From: Thermoanaerobaculia bacterium | GTDB lineage: Bacteria > Acidobacteriota > Thermoanaerobaculia > Thermoanaerobaculales > Sulfomarinibacteraceae | Length of the DNA: 64,000 nucleotides | Reading direction: 5' to 3' | NCBI GenBank assembly: GCA_027061805.1 | Contig: JAMOWA010000047.1 | Span: 62,001-126,000 of the forward strand | In this document: piece by piece, positions 33,352 through 42,740 of the stretch | Layout: each line of letters opens with the position of its first letter | How positions within the stretch are numbered: position 1 is the first letter of the stretch | The notes under the pieces: model-generated | Databases searched by the model: none | Seen by the model: the letters and a program-made list of their open reading frames with translations, nothing else | What the model was told of the DNA's origin: nothing | Translations under genes and position numbers: made by a program

Positions 33352-35018
33352 GGGGCAGGCCCCCCGCCACCGGGGCCGGGGGAGACCCACCGGTCCCGGC
33401 CCGCGACCACGGTCCGGAGCACCTTCATGCCGAGGATGGCCGCCGGTTCCACCGTGGTGGGATCACGGTCCACGATGGTGAGATCCGCCTCGAAGCCGGG
33501 CGCCACCACGCCGGACCACCGCTCGCAGTGGCCGGCCCAGGCGGCCCCCGTGGTGAACAGCTCCAGGGCCCCGGCCGGGGTCAGGCGCTCGGCGGGGTTC
33601 CATCCGCCGGGCGGCGTGCCGTCCGGGCGTTGCCGGGTGATGGCGGCGAAGAGCCCCCTGCGGGGATCGGGGTCCTCCACCGGGGCGTCGGAACCGCCGG
33701 CCAGGACGGCGCCGGCGTCCGCCAGTGACCTCCACCGGTAGGCCCAGGCGATCCGGACCGGTCCCAGGCGGTCCGGCGCCCAGGGCATGTCCGAGGTGCA
33801 GTGGGTGGGCTGGATGGAGGCCACCACGCCCAGCCGGGCGAAGCGGGGCACGTCGCCGGGCCGCACGATCTGTGCGTGCTCCACGCGGTGCCGGAGGCGC
33901 CGGCAGGTGGCCGGCCCCAGCCCGGCGTAGAGGTCCAGCACACGGTGGACCCCCTCGTCCCCGATGGCGTGGATGCCCACCTGGAAGCCCGCCCTGGAAG
34001 CGGCCCGGATGGTGGACCGGAGGACCTCCACCGGCGTCACCGCCAGTCCGTGGTTCCCCGGGTCGTCGGCGTAGTCCTCGCCCAGGAGGGCGCCGCGGCT
34101 TCCCAGCGCACCGTCGGCGTAGAGCTTGACCCCCCCGATCCTGAGCATCCTCCGCCCGATGGAGGGTCCCCGGGGGAGCTCCCGGGCCAGCAGCGCGGCG
34201 TCCGAGCCGTCCAGGAGGACGTACACCCGGATGGGGAGCCGGTCCCCGGCCTCCAGCCGCCTGAGAACACGGAGCTCCCGTGCGGTGGTTCCGGCGTCGT
34301 GGACCTGGGTGAAGCCCATGGCCGCCAGGGCCCGGGCCGACCGGAGCATCCACCGTTCCAGCGTGGCATCGTCGGGCGGGGGGACCACGCGGAGGAGCAG
34401 GCCCATGGCCTCGTCCACGAACACCCCCGTGGGCGTCCCGTCGGGCCGTCTGAGGATCCGGCCCCCCTCCGGGTCGGGCGTGTCACGGTCCACGCCGGCG
34501 AGCTCCAGGGCGCGGGCGTTGGCCACGGCGGCGTGGCCGTCCACGCGGCGCAGCAGCACCGGCCGGTCCGGAATGGCCTCGTCCAGGGCGGCCCGGTCGG
34601 GGAAGGCCTTGCCGGGCCAGAGGTTCTGGTCCCACCCGCGGCCCGTGAGCCAGGCTCCGGGCGGAAGGTCCGCGGCGGCCTCGCGGGCCCTGCGGACCAC
34701 CTCCTGGAAGGACGTGGCACCGTTGAGGTCCACCTCCTCCAGCGACCGGCCGTGGCCCGTGAAGTGGAGGTGGGCGTCGCACAGTCCGGGCAGGACGTGG
34801 GCGCCGCCGAGCTCCACGATCTCGGCGTCCCCTCCGGCCCCCAGCTCTTCCAGGGTGCCCACGGCGGCGATCCGGCCGTCGCGAACCAGGATCGAGGCCC
34901 GCACCGCCCCCTCGGGACCGTGCACGATCCCCCCTGTGAAGACCCGGTCCCGTGCCTGGAGTGGGCCGGTTCCCGTGAACAGAACAGCCAGTCCCAGCCC
35001 GATGACGAGGTGTCGCAT
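33348..35018 (-). CDS. Exported amidohydrolase (YtcJ-like)
   Basis: 556 aa with a signal peptide (LVIGLGLAVLFTGTGPLQA). Amidohydrolase features: the metal-binding HxH in CDAHLHFTGHG (near residue 75), GIHAIGDEG, a histidine in HRVEHAQIV, an aspartate in GSDAPVEDPDPRRG, and a C-terminal beta-sandwich strand (GFEADLTIVDRDP). It belongs to the YtcJ/AepA group, which hydrolyses amide or related bonds in small compounds; the substrate is not predictable. ATG 35018 is chosen because the mature signal peptide starts there; the longer frame is basic junk. Coupled to the downstream PCMT gene. Confidence 0.92.
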   Translation of the reverse strand: MRHLVIGLGLAVLFTGTGPLQARDRVFTGGIVHGPEGAVRASILVRDGRIAAVGTLEELGAGGDAEIVELGGAHVLPGLCDAHLHFTGHGRSLEEVDLNGATSFQEVVRRAREAAADLPPGAWLTGRGWDQNLWPGKAFPDRAALDEAIPDRPVLLRRVDGHAAVANARALELAGVDRDTPDPEGGRILRRPDGTPTGVFVDEAMGLLLRVVPPPDDATLERWMLRSARALAAMGFTQVHDAGTTARELRVLRRLEAGDRLPIRVYVLLDGSDAALLARELPRGPSIGRRMLRIGGVKLYADGALGSRGALLGEDYADDPGNHGLAVTPVEVLRSTIRAASRAGFQVGIHAIGDEGVHRVLDLYAGLGPATCRRLRHRVEHAQIVRPGDVPRFARLGVVASIQPTHCTSDMPWAPDRLGPVRIAWAYRWRSLADAGAVLAGGSDAPVEDPDPRRGLFAAITRQRPDGTPPGGWNPAERLTPAGALELFTTGAAWAGHCERWSGVVAPGFEADLTIVDRDPTTVEPAAILGMKVLRTVVAGRDRWVSPGPGGGGPAP

Positions 35019-35043
35019 GGGGCCAGTGTAGCGCAGCCCTCGC

Positions 35044-35289
35044 TTGACGAAGGGACGGCGGAGGGAGCACCATGCCGCCACGGAGCGCATCGTGGCCGCC
35101 ACGCGGCTGCCGGAGCTCCTGGACGGCCGTGGCCGGCCCAGGTTCGGCGTGAAGTTCTACGCCGTGAACGCCAGGGGCGAGTACGGCTCGGCCTCCATGT
35201 GGAGCGGGGAGCGCTTCGCCGTCTGCCGCGCCGGGGAGGAGCCCCGCCTGGAGGACTGCGCGTACCTCTACGAGAGAACGGACACGTAG
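35044..35289 (+). pseudogene. C-terminal remnant of a glycosylasparaginase-like (N-terminal nucleophile) enzyme
   Basis: Only ~75 codons remain. RPRFGVKFYAVNARGEYGSA, followed by SGERFAVCRAGEEPRLEDCAYLYE, looks like the closing strands of N4-(beta-N-acetylglucosaminyl)-L-asparaginase-type enzymes. The catalytic threonine that begins the beta subunit is missing, as is everything upstream. The frame opens with a TTG at 35044, directly after the divergent amidohydrolase promoter region. I read it as a deletion remnant. Confidence 0.6.
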
Positions 35290-35365
35290 AGCTTCGCAGA
35301 GGGCCGGCCGGGCTGGACTCCGTCCGTCTTCCGGGGGCGCCGGGAGGCCGTGGTAGGCTCCCCCC

Positions 35366-37012
35366 ATGCGGGCTCCCACGAAGATCCTGCTCATCGGCGT
35401 GCTCCTGGTGGTGGCGCAGCTGGTGGTCCCGGTGAAGGAGGCGGCCGCCGGCACGTGGTGGAGCCTGGTGCCCCCGCTGCTGGCCATCGGCCTGGCCCTT
35501 GTGTTCCGCGACGTGATCCTCTCCCTCTTCCTGGGCGTCTGGCTCGGTGCGGCGATCCTCGCGGGGGGCAGCGTGCCCGCGGGCTTCCTGAGGACCGTGG
35601 ACACCCACATGCGGGGCGCGCTGGTGGACTCGGACCACATCAGCATCATCCTGTTCTCCCTGCTCCTGGGCGGGATGGTGGCGGTCATGAGCCGGTCCGG
35701 CGGCACCCACGGGATCGTGAAGCTCCTGGAGCCACTGGCCACCACGCCGCGGCGGGCCCAGCTGGTCACATGGCTCATGGGCGTGCTCATCTTCTTCGAC
35801 GACTACTCCAACACGCTCATCGTGGGCAACGCCATGCGCCCGGTGACCGATCGCCACCGGGTGAGCCGCGAGAAGCTCTCGTTCCTGGTGGACTCCACCG
35901 CGGCGCCGGTGGCCTGCATCGCGCTGGTCTCCACCTGGATCGGCTACGAGGTCTCGCTGCTCGGGGACGCCCTGCGGTCGGGGGGGTCGGAGCTCAACCC
36001 CTTCACGGTCTTCCTGGCCTCCATCCCCTACAACTTCTACCCCTGGCTGGCCCTGGCCGTGGGGCTCACGGCGGCGCTGACCCGGCGGGACTGGGGCCCC
36101 ATGCTCGCCGCGGAGCGCCGGGCGGCAGAGGGCGAGGTGCTGGCGGCCTCGGCGCGGCCCCTCGCCGACTACGAGAATGCCGGGCTCGCCCCCGACGAGG
36201 ACGTCCCGCTCCGCTGGTACAACGCGGCCCTGCCCGTCCTGTCCGTGGTGCTCGTGACCCTGGTGGGCCTGTGGATCACCGGGCGGCAGGCGCTGACGGC
36301 GGAGGGCGCAGCCAGGCCCGGCCTGACCACGATCATCGGGGCCTCGGATCCCTTCACGGTGCTGCTCTGGGCGAGCCTCATCGGGCTCACCCTGGCGGTG
36401 GGGCTGGCCGTCTTCCAGGGGCTGCTGAGCCTGCGGGACGCCATGGACGCCGCCGTCCGGGGCTTCAAGTCCATGCTCATGGCGGTGGTGGTGCTGACGC
36501 TGGCCTGGTCGCTGGGTGGGGTGTGCACGGAGCTCGAGACCGCACGCTTCCTGGTGGGCTCGGTGGGACCGTGGCTGCCGGTGGACCTGGTTCCCACCGC
36601 CGTGTTCCTGGTGGCCGCCATGGTGAGCTTCGCCACGGGGACCTCCTGGGGCACCATGGCCATCCTCACGCCGCTGGCGGTGCCCCTGGTCCTCACGGGG
36701 GCCCAGACCCACCTGCACCACCACCTCATGGCGGCGGTGGTGGGCTCCATCCTGGGCGGGGCGGTCTTCGGGGACCACTGCTCGCCCATCTCGGACACCA
36801 CCATCATGTCCTCCATGGCCTCGGGCTGCGACCACGTGGACCACGTGCGGACCCAGCTGCCCTACGCCCTGCTGGCGGCCCTCGCGGCGCTCCTGCTGGG
36901 GTACCTCCCCGAGGCCTTCGCCGACGTGCCGTCCTGGGTCTCGCTCCCCGTGGCCTTCGCGGCGGTGGTCCTCTGGTTCCGGTGGAGGGGGGCGCCCGCC
37001 CGTCCCGCGTGA
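35366..37012 (+). CDS. NhaC-family Na+/H+ antiporter
   Basis: 548 aa with about a dozen hydrophobic helices. NhaC-family features include IFFDDYSNTLIVGNAMRPVTD near residue 145 and FATGTSWGTMAIL with GDHCSPISDTTIMSS near 430-480, the two conserved ion-pathway loops. It exchanges Na+ (or a related ion or amine) for protons across the inner membrane. There is no Shine-Dalgarno. Instead TAGGCT at 35354-35359 sits 6 bases before the ATG, as expected for a leaderless transcript. It is a single-gene unit flanked by the asparaginase remnant and a convergent acyltransferase. Confidence 0.95.
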   Translation: MRAPTKILLIGVLLVVAQLVVPVKEAAAGTWWSLVPPLLAIGLALVFRDVILSLFLGVWLGAAILAGGSVPAGFLRTVDTHMRGALVDSDHISIILFSLLLGGMVAVMSRSGGTHGIVKLLEPLATTPRRAQLVTWLMGVLIFFDDYSNTLIVGNAMRPVTDRHRVSREKLSFLVDSTAAPVACIALVSTWIGYEVSLLGDALRSGGSELNPFTVFLASIPYNFYPWLALAVGLTAALTRRDWGPMLAAERRAAEGEVLAASARPLADYENAGLAPDEDVPLRWYNAALPVLSVVLVTLVGLWITGRQALTAEGAARPGLTTIIGASDPFTVLLWASLIGLTLAVGLAVFQGLLSLRDAMDAAVRGFKSMLMAVVVLTLAWSLGGVCTELETARFLVGSVGPWLPVDLVPTAVFLVAAMVSFATGTSWGTMAILTPLAVPLVLTGAQTHLHHHLMAAVVGSILGGAVFGDHCSPISDTTIMSSMASGCDHVDHVRTQLPYALLAALAALLLGYLPEAFADVPSWVSLPVAFAAVVLWFRWRGAPARPA

Positions 37013-37133
37013 GGACGCCCGGAATGTGACGCGGTCACGGAAGATCACCCCGTGGTGGCGGGCCAGGTGTGGACGGTATGGAGCCACCGTCCCGTGATGG
37101 GCGTAGCAGATGGGTTCCGGCTGGCATGTCCCG

Positions 37134-37919
37134 TCATGGGTCAATCGGTCCCCGGTAGCTGGCGGCGATGGTGGTCCGGACGGCCTCGAGGAGGCGGTCC
37201 ACATCGTCCTTGCCGAGGCCGGCGGTGGGGATCGGCTCGCCCACGTGAATCTCCATGGTTCCCGGGCGGGGCAGCCAGGAGCCCTTGGGCAGGATGGCGT
37301 GGCTCCCGTTGATGGTGACGGGAACGATGGGGACCCGGGCATCCACGGCCAGGTGGAAGCCGCCCTTCTTGAAGCGCTGGAGGCTGCCGTGGGGCGACCG
37401 GGTACCCTCGGCGAAGACCAGGACCGTGCGGCCCCTCCGGACGGTCTCCACGGCGCGGGCCATGCGGCGGCGGGCGGCCTCGGAGTTGCCGCGGTCGATG
37501 GGAATGAAGCCCAGGGCCACCGCGGCCTGCCCCCAGAGGGGGATCCGGACCAGCTCCTGCTTGATGACGATGTGGAGATCGAGGGGTAGCGCCAGGAGCA
37601 GGGCGGGACCGTCGTAGTGGCTCGTGTGGTTGGAGATGACCACCAGGGCGGAGTCATCCGGGAGATTTCCGAGCCCGTGGATGCGGAGGGTCACGCCGGT
37701 GGTGCCCAGCAGCATGCGGCACCAGAGGCGCGTGGTGGCGAAGGCGGCCCTGGTTGCGCCGAGGCCGCCAAGCACGATGATGGCCGATGCGGCCACCAGG
37801 GTTGTCACCACCATCACGGCCAGGATGACCAGGAAGTGGGCCACGCGCACGGGGAGGGTGTCGGAGAGCTCCGCGAGCGTTGTGGGAATCCCCTCCACGA
37901 AGGCCGGGCGGCGGGTCAC
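37134..37919 (-). CDS. 1-acyl-sn-glycerol-3-phosphate acyltransferase (PlsC family)
   Basis: 261 aa. One or two N-terminal helices (VAHFLVILAVMVVTTLVAAS) precede the catalytic motif NHTSHYDG (NHx4D, near residue 92) and the substrate motif FAEGTRSPHG, followed by FKKGGFHLA and IVPVTINGSH. It transfers an acyl chain to lysophosphatidic acid or a similar acceptor at the inner membrane. GTG 37919 overlaps the peptidase stop (GTGA). A second in-frame start at the Met of the membrane helix would give a shorter protein. Confidence 0.93.
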   Translation of the reverse strand: MTRRPAFVEGIPTTLAELSDTLPVRVAHFLVILAVMVVTTLVAASAIIVLGGLGATRAAFATTRLWCRMLLGTTGVTLRIHGLGNLPDDSALVVISNHTSHYDGPALLLALPLDLHIVIKQELVRIPLWGQAAVALGFIPIDRGNSEAARRRMARAVETVRRGRTVLVFAEGTRSPHGSLQRFKKGGFHLAVDARVPIVPVTINGSHAILPKGSWLPRPGTMEIHVGEPIPTAGLGKDDVDRLLEAVRTTIAASYRGPIDP

Positions 37920-40153
37920 GATCCGCCTCCCAGGAGCCTCAGGAAGTGGTCCCCGACGGCCCGGAACACCTGCAGGCGGGAGCCCGGAGCCCGGATCCCG
38001 TGCTTGAGGCCTGGGAAGAGGACGAGCTCGAAGCGGGTTCCGGCCTTCCACGCGCGGTCCGAGAGCTGGAGCGTGTTCTGGACGTGCACGTTGTCGTCGC
38101 CCGTTCCATGGATCACCAGGAGGCGATCCGGCCGGAGCTTCTCCACCGCCTCGAGCACGGAGCCGGCCGCGTAGCCCTCGGGGTTCTCCTCCGGCGTGCC
38201 CATGTAGCGCTCCGTGTAGATGGAGTCGTAGAGCCGCCAGTCGGTCACGGGCGCCACGGCCACCCCCGCGGCGAAGGCGCCGGGGGCGTGGGTGAGGGCG
38301 TAGGCGGTCATGTACCCGCCGTAGGACCACCCCCAGATCCCGATGCGGTTCCCGTCCACCCACGGCTGACGCTTCAGCCAGGCAACCCCGGCCAGCTGGT
38401 CCGGGAGCTGGGAGCTCCCGAGCCGGTGGTCGCACAGGCCCTCGAACTCCCGGCCCCGGGCTGCGGAACCCCGGTTGTCCAGTGCGAAGACCACGAGACC
38501 CTGCCGGGCCAGCCACTGGTGGAACAGGAAGGTGTCCCGGCCCCAGGCGTCGCGCACCACCTGGGCGTGGGGGCCCCCGTAGGTGTAGATCACCACGGGG
38601 TATCTCCTCGAGGGGTCGAAGTCCGGCGGCGTGAGGAGCATGGCGTGGAGCCGGACGCCGTCGGCGGCCTTCACCTCCAGGAAGCGGACCGCGCCCATCC
38701 GGATCGCCTCGAGCTCCTCGTTCCGGTTGGCCTGGACCGTGCGCAGGTGTTGGCCGCCGGTGTCGACCAGCTCCAGGTGGGGCGGCCGGCCGATGTCCGA
38801 GGAGGTGACCAGGAGGTACCTGCCGGAGCCGGAGAGGGACCCCCGGTGGGTCCCCGGCTCCCCGGTGATCCGCACGGGCTCGCCCCCGGCAAGGGGCACG
38901 GCGAAGAGCTGGCGCTCCAGTGGGGACGGCGCCGCCGCCTGGTAGACGGCGGTCGCCTGGTCGGCCGAGAGTCCCACGAGGGCCGTCACCTCGGCCTCGC
39001 CCGGCGTGAGGTCCCGGATGGAGCCGTCCGGGGAGTGGAGCTCCAGGTGCATGGAGCCCGACCTCCTGCTGGCCCACAGGAAGGCGCCGTCCGCGAGGAA
39101 CCGGAGCTCCTCCACGGGCTCCACCCAGTGGGGGTCGGTCTCGGTGTACAGCTCGGCGGCGGCCCCGGTCTCCAGGTCCAGCCGCATGAGGTGGAGGGCA
39201 TCCTGGTCCCGGTCCAGCACCTGGTACCACAGGCCCGTGCCGTCGGGAGTGAAGCCCAGGCGCGGGACGTAGGGGATGGGCTCCGAGAACGTCACAAGCC
39301 AGCGCCGGACGGGTTCCAGCTCCGGGCCGAGCCGGACGGCGTGGATGGAGGGGAGGGGGGCCGGATCGCCCGCCTTGGGGTACCGCTGCTCCTTCACCGT
39401 GGCGTGGGTGGCGAGGGCGTTCACGATGGGAAAGGGCTCGATGGGCGTGTCGTCCAGGCGCAGCCAGGCGATGGTGCTCCCGTCGGGCGACCACGCGTGG
39501 GCCCTGCCGCTCCTGCCCGCCAGCTCCTCCCAGTAGACCCAGTCCAGGATGCCGTTGTGGACCGTGTCCGAGCCGTCGCTGGTGAGCCAGCGCTGGCGGC
39601 CCGTGGCGGGATCGGCGACCCAGAGGTCGTTGTCGTGGACCCAGGCGAGACGGCGGCCGTCCGGGGAGAAGGAGATGGCCTGCGCACCCTGTCCGGCCCC
39701 ATCCAGGGTCGTCACGGAGCCGTCCCCGAGCGCCACCAGGAGGAGGTCCTCCCCGTCGCGGAGGAGGATGGTGCCGCCATCGGGAGAGATGTGGAAGCCC
39801 TCGAGGCGAAGGGGGGTGGACCTGGTCTTCCCGGTGGCGATCTCCGTGGAGGTCAGCAGGACGGTCTCCCCACCCGTGGCGGCGTCCACCTCCACCAGGC
39901 GGTCCACGGCGTCCCTGCCCGAGCCCTCCGTGCGGACCACGAGCCACGCGTCCCGGCCGGGCCGCCAGACGGGCCTGTCGAGCCGGCCGGCGAGGGGATG
40001 CTCCCGGTCGCCGAAGATGCGCTCCAGGGTGAGCTCCCCGGGTGTGGTCTTCCCGCCGGCAGTCTCCGTGGTGTCCGGGGTGGCGTGGGCCGTGGACGTC
40101 AGGGCCAGGATCGCGACGGCGGCGCATGCGGCGAGACCTCTGAGACGGAGCAT
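37916..40153 (-). CDS. Exported S9-family prolyl oligopeptidase / dipeptidyl peptidase IV
   Basis: 745 aa. A signal peptide (LAACAAVAILALTSTAHA) is followed by a beta-propeller (residues ~60-480) and an alpha/beta-hydrolase domain. The catalytic serine is in GWSYGGYM near 607, the aspartate in HGTGDDNVH near 685, and the histidine in FPGLKHGI near 716. The propeller contains DWVYWEEL, the DPP-IV-type Glu motif that binds the substrate amino terminus, so removal of X-Pro dipeptides is likely. ATG 40153 has GGAGG about 7 bases upstream. Coupled to the downstream plsC-like gene by a GTGA overlap. Confidence 0.95.
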   Translation of the reverse strand: MLRLRGLAACAAVAILALTSTAHATPDTTETAGGKTTPGELTLERIFGDREHPLAGRLDRPVWRPGRDAWLVVRTEGSGRDAVDRLVEVDAATGGETVLLTSTEIATGKTRSTPLRLEGFHISPDGGTILLRDGEDLLLVALGDGSVTTLDGAGQGAQAISFSPDGRRLAWVHDNDLWVADPATGRQRWLTSDGSDTVHNGILDWVYWEELAGRSGRAHAWSPDGSTIAWLRLDDTPIEPFPIVNALATHATVKEQRYPKAGDPAPLPSIHAVRLGPELEPVRRWLVTFSEPIPYVPRLGFTPDGTGLWYQVLDRDQDALHLMRLDLETGAAAELYTETDPHWVEPVEELRFLADGAFLWASRRSGSMHLELHSPDGSIRDLTPGEAEVTALVGLSADQATAVYQAAAPSPLERQLFAVPLAGGEPVRITGEPGTHRGSLSGSGRYLLVTSSDIGRPPHLELVDTGGQHLRTVQANRNEELEAIRMGAVRFLEVKAADGVRLHAMLLTPPDFDPSRRYPVVIYTYGGPHAQVVRDAWGRDTFLFHQWLARQGLVVFALDNRGSAARGREFEGLCDHRLGSSQLPDQLAGVAWLKRQPWVDGNRIGIWGWSYGGYMTAYALTHAPGAFAAGVAVAPVTDWRLYDSIYTERYMGTPEENPEGYAAGSVLEAVEKLRPDRLLVIHGTGDDNVHVQNTLQLSDRAWKAGTRFELVLFPGLKHGIRAPGSRLQVFRAVGDHFLRLLGGGS

Positions 40154-40264
40154 GGAACCTCCCCCGCCCGGCTGGGCCCCCACATTGTACCCGTGGCCGT
40201 GGACCGGGAGCCCTGCCCGGGTTCCCGCGCCGACTCTCCGCAGGGGATCGGTGAAAGGGGGCCT

Positions 40265-40546
40265 TCACCCCTCCAGATCGCGACCCTTCACATCATGGAG
40301 GTGGTGCGTCCGCGCCTCCACACGGTTCCTGAGCTCCGCCACGGCGGCCTGCAGCTCGTGGGCCAGGGGGTGGGCGCCCAGCCGCCGGCGCACGGCAGTG
40401 GCCACCGACGCCAGGTACCAGAGCTGCAGGTCCGGCGGGGCGTTGCAACGGTTCCAGACGAGGGCCGGGTCGGAAGCGCCCCGGAGGTCGGCCAGGAGGC
40501 TGAGCACGTTGTGGAGCGTGTAGACTCTCCGGTGGGAGGTGTTCAT
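40265..40546 (-). CDS. Small hypothetical protein, divergent from the exported repeat protein
   Basis: 93 aa, no recognised family. Third codon positions are overwhelmingly G or C, as in true genes here, which is the main support. The sequence is helical (LHNVLSLLADLRG, LASVATAVRRRLG). The only ATG start, 40546, shares the palindrome CATG with the start of the plus-strand gene at 40545, so the two 5' ends overlap by two bases. No Shine-Dalgarno is visible; a GTG start 13 codons in is possible. Soluble, function unknown. Confidence 0.55.
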   Translation of the reverse strand: MNTSHRRVYTLHNVLSLLADLRGASDPALVWNRCNAPPDLQLWYLASVATAVRRRLGAHPLAHELQAAVAELRNRVEARTHHLHDVKGRDLEG

Positions 40547-41300
40547 GTTCCGGAAACTCGTCGTGGCGATCTCGTTGCTGGTGGCGGCGCCGGTCTCGGC
40601 CCAGTTCGTCGCTCCCGGTGGTGTCGTGCCCGTGGTGGCCAACAACGCCGGTGAGGGAGACACCTACTGGCGGTCCGACGTGAACGTCCTCAACGTCAGC
40701 GGCGAGGACACCACCGTCCAGATGCAGCTCTTCCCCAACACCGGACCGGGGGGCGGGGCCTACGAGCCGAAGCTCAGCGATCCCATCGACATCCCCGCCG
40801 GTCAGCAGAGGGCCTTCACCAACGTGGTGCAATCCATCTTCGGCATGCCGGAGACCTACGGCACGCTGTGGATCTACTCCCTGGACGGCAAGCCGCTGGT
40901 GATCACGTCGAGGACCTACACGCCGGGCGGCGGCGGGACCTACGGACAGGACGTGAGCTCCGTCCTCGTGGCGGCCAACGCCTGGATCGCCGGGGTGGAG
41001 CACGACAGCCTCTTTCGCACCAACGTGGGGATCTTCTGGCCCTGGACGCAGCCGGTCCAGTTCACCGTGGAGGTCTTCAGCTCGGCAGGGGAACAGGTGG
41101 GCGGGGGGACGATCACCTTCGTGGACGCCGGCCTCCAGCAGCTGAGCCTGAGCAACTTCGGCGTGTCGAACCTGGTGTCGGGGTGGGTGAGGATCAGCTG
41201 CTCCAATGCCCAGAACCTCTGGTACGCCTACGGTTCCACCGTGGACGAGACCACGGGGGACGCCGTCTACCGCCCGGCCCGGGGCTACGAGCTCCAGTAG
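40545..41300 (+). CDS. Exported repeat protein, acidobacterial-type
   Basis: 251 aa. A signal peptide (VVAISLLVAAPVSA) is followed by two related beta-rich units of ~110 residues. Unit 1 starts DTYWRSDVNVLNVSGED and closes with ITSRTYTPGGGGTYGQ; unit 2 starts FRTNVGIFWPW and closes near NLWYAYGSTVDETTGD. The same units, alternating, build the large protein at 61712, so the family is represented twice in the window. ATG 40545 has GGGAGGTG 4-5 bases upstream; the GTG at 40539 is less well spaced. Likely surface or secreted; function unknown. Confidence 0.82.
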   Translation: MFRKLVVAISLLVAAPVSAQFVAPGGVVPVVANNAGEGDTYWRSDVNVLNVSGEDTTVQMQLFPNTGPGGGAYEPKLSDPIDIPAGQQRAFTNVVQSIFGMPETYGTLWIYSLDGKPLVITSRTYTPGGGGTYGQDVSSVLVAANAWIAGVEHDSLFRTNVGIFWPWTQPVQFTVEVFSSAGEQVGGGTITFVDAGLQQLSLSNFGVSNLVSGWVRISCSNAQNLWYAYGSTVDETTGDAVYRPARGYELQ

Positions 41301-41411
41301 CGAGAGGGATCGGCGCCGGTGGCGGATCCGCCGGGCTGAGGTAGAATCCCGCCCCGGGGCAGGTCCCGGAGCGCCGAGGCGGACGGCCGGGTACCCCCTC
41401 GGGAGGCCCGA

Positions 41412-42305
41412 ATGCAGGCATCGTCCATCCTCGATCTCATCGGCAGCACGCCCCTGGTGGAGCTCACCCGCATGGTGGAGCCCGGCATGGCCCGGGTGCT
41501 GCTCAAGATGGAGTCGTACAACCCCACCGGTTCGCTCAAGGACCGGATCGTCAGGTACATCCTCGAGCGCGCCGAGGCGGATGGCACACTCAAGCCCCAC
41601 CACATCATCACGGACGCCTCCTCGGGCAACACGGGGATCGCCATCGGCATGGTGGCGGCGCTCAAGGGGTACCGCTCCCGGATCTTCATGCCGGAGACCA
41701 AGTCCATCGAGCGGCGCACGATCATGCGGGCCTGGGGCACCGAGCTGGTGCTGACCACGGGCGAGGACCAGAACTCCCACATCTGGGAGGTGACCGAGGC
41801 GGCGAAGGACACGGACACCTACTTCTACCTGGACCAGAACGGCAACCCGGGCAACTGGGAGGCCCACTACCACGGTACGGCGGCGGAGCTGGTGGAGCAG
41901 ACGGGCGGGGTGCTGCACGCCTTCGTGGCGGGCGCCGGCACCGGTGGCGTGCTCATGGGTGCGGCCCGGAGGTTCCGGGAGGCGGGGATGGACACGCGCA
42001 TCGTGGCCGTGGAGCCCGACAACCCCCACTCCCACATCGAGGGGCTGCTCCACTTCGACGGCTCCTACGTGCCGCCCATCTGGGACGAGTCCCTGGTGGA
42101 CGAGAAGGTCCAGGTGTCCGACGAGGACGCCTTCGAGACGGCGCGCCGCCTGGCCCGGGAGGAGGGGATCTTCTGCGGCGTCTCCACGGGGGCCACCACC
42201 TGGATGGCCCTCCGGGAGGCCCGCAGGCTGGGCGAGGGCAGGGTGGTGGTGGCCATCGCCGGCGACCGCGGCGAGCGCTACCTCTCCACCGGCCTCTTCG
42301 GCTGA
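41412..42305 (+). CDS. Cysteine synthase family PLP enzyme
   Basis: 297 aa. Fold-type II PLP signatures: the Schiff-base lysine in NPTGSLKDR (near residue 42), the substrate loop TDASSGNTGIAIG, and the phosphate loop VAGAGTGGVLMG near 180. The pattern fits O-acetylserine sulfhydrylase (CysK/CysM) or cystathionine beta-synthase without the CBS domains; substrate specificity is not certain. The segment YFYLDQNGNPGNWEAHYHG is typical of the family. GGGAGG lies 6-7 bases before ATG 41412, and TAGAAT at 41342-41347 could be the -10. Single-gene unit. Confidence 0.93.
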   Translation: MQASSILDLIGSTPLVELTRMVEPGMARVLLKMESYNPTGSLKDRIVRYILERAEADGTLKPHHIITDASSGNTGIAIGMVAALKGYRSRIFMPETKSIERRTIMRAWGTELVLTTGEDQNSHIWEVTEAAKDTDTYFYLDQNGNPGNWEAHYHGTAAELVEQTGGVLHAFVAGAGTGGVLMGAARRFREAGMDTRIVAVEPDNPHSHIEGLLHFDGSYVPPIWDESLVDEKVQVSDEDAFETARRLAREEGIFCGVSTGATTWMALREARRLGEGRVVVAIAGDRGERYLSTGLFG

Positions 42306-42370
42306 GGCTGCCCATCCTCCCACCGCTTCCTGGCAGGTGAGCCTGTTGCAAGAGACCTCTCTCGCGTCTC

Positions 42371-42447
42371 GCGGTCGATTCCCGCGATATCGGTCCCCTG
42401 TCACGCGAGAGAATGAACCACCGATTCCGGGGATTTTCTGGATCTGG
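42371..42447 (+). repeat. Dispersed repeat family A, copy 1
   Basis: A ~75-bp stretch with the blocks GATTCCCGCG-ATCGGTCCCC, GAGAATGAACCAC-GATTC and GGATTTTCTGGAT. It aligns with plus-strand copies at 45244-45322 and 61340-61422 and, more loosely, 57551-57612. All four lie between genes and in the same orientation. Confidence 0.75.
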
Positions 42448-42655
42448 AAAGAGGTCGCGAGGACCGGAATGTGCCGTCGGTTCGACGCCTGGCGCCGGGG
42501 GTACGTTTCTCCGGAGAGTGGCGAGAAGGTCACGTGACACGAGAGAGAGGAGTCCGGGAAGCCGGGCTGGATGATTCAGGAACCTTCGTGACGGGCGGCG
42601 CGAGGTGCCGCTCGAGGTGGTGTTCTCACCTGGCGAGGGCGCGAAGGCGTGGATC

Positions 42656-42740
42656 GAGCAGATCGGAACACTGCACCGAGACGACGCCGCCAGGAATGGT
42701 GGATCATGCCGTGCGGTTGAAGCATCCCGAACATTCCGGG
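42656..42740 (+). repeat. Dispersed repeat family B, copy 2
   Basis: Aligns with the minus strand of 12636-12712 (upstream of rnpB). Common blocks are CCGAGACGACGCCGCCA, GGTGGATCATGCC and GAAGCATCCCGAACATTCCGG. It sits just downstream of the stop of the gene at 42749 (minus strand). Confidence 0.7.

Noticed and set aside
34037-37657. 1206-codon minus-strand frame across the amidohydrolase, NhaC and PlsC region
   Set aside because: It lies over three recognised genes in other frames and translates to low-complexity Arg/His/Gly text.
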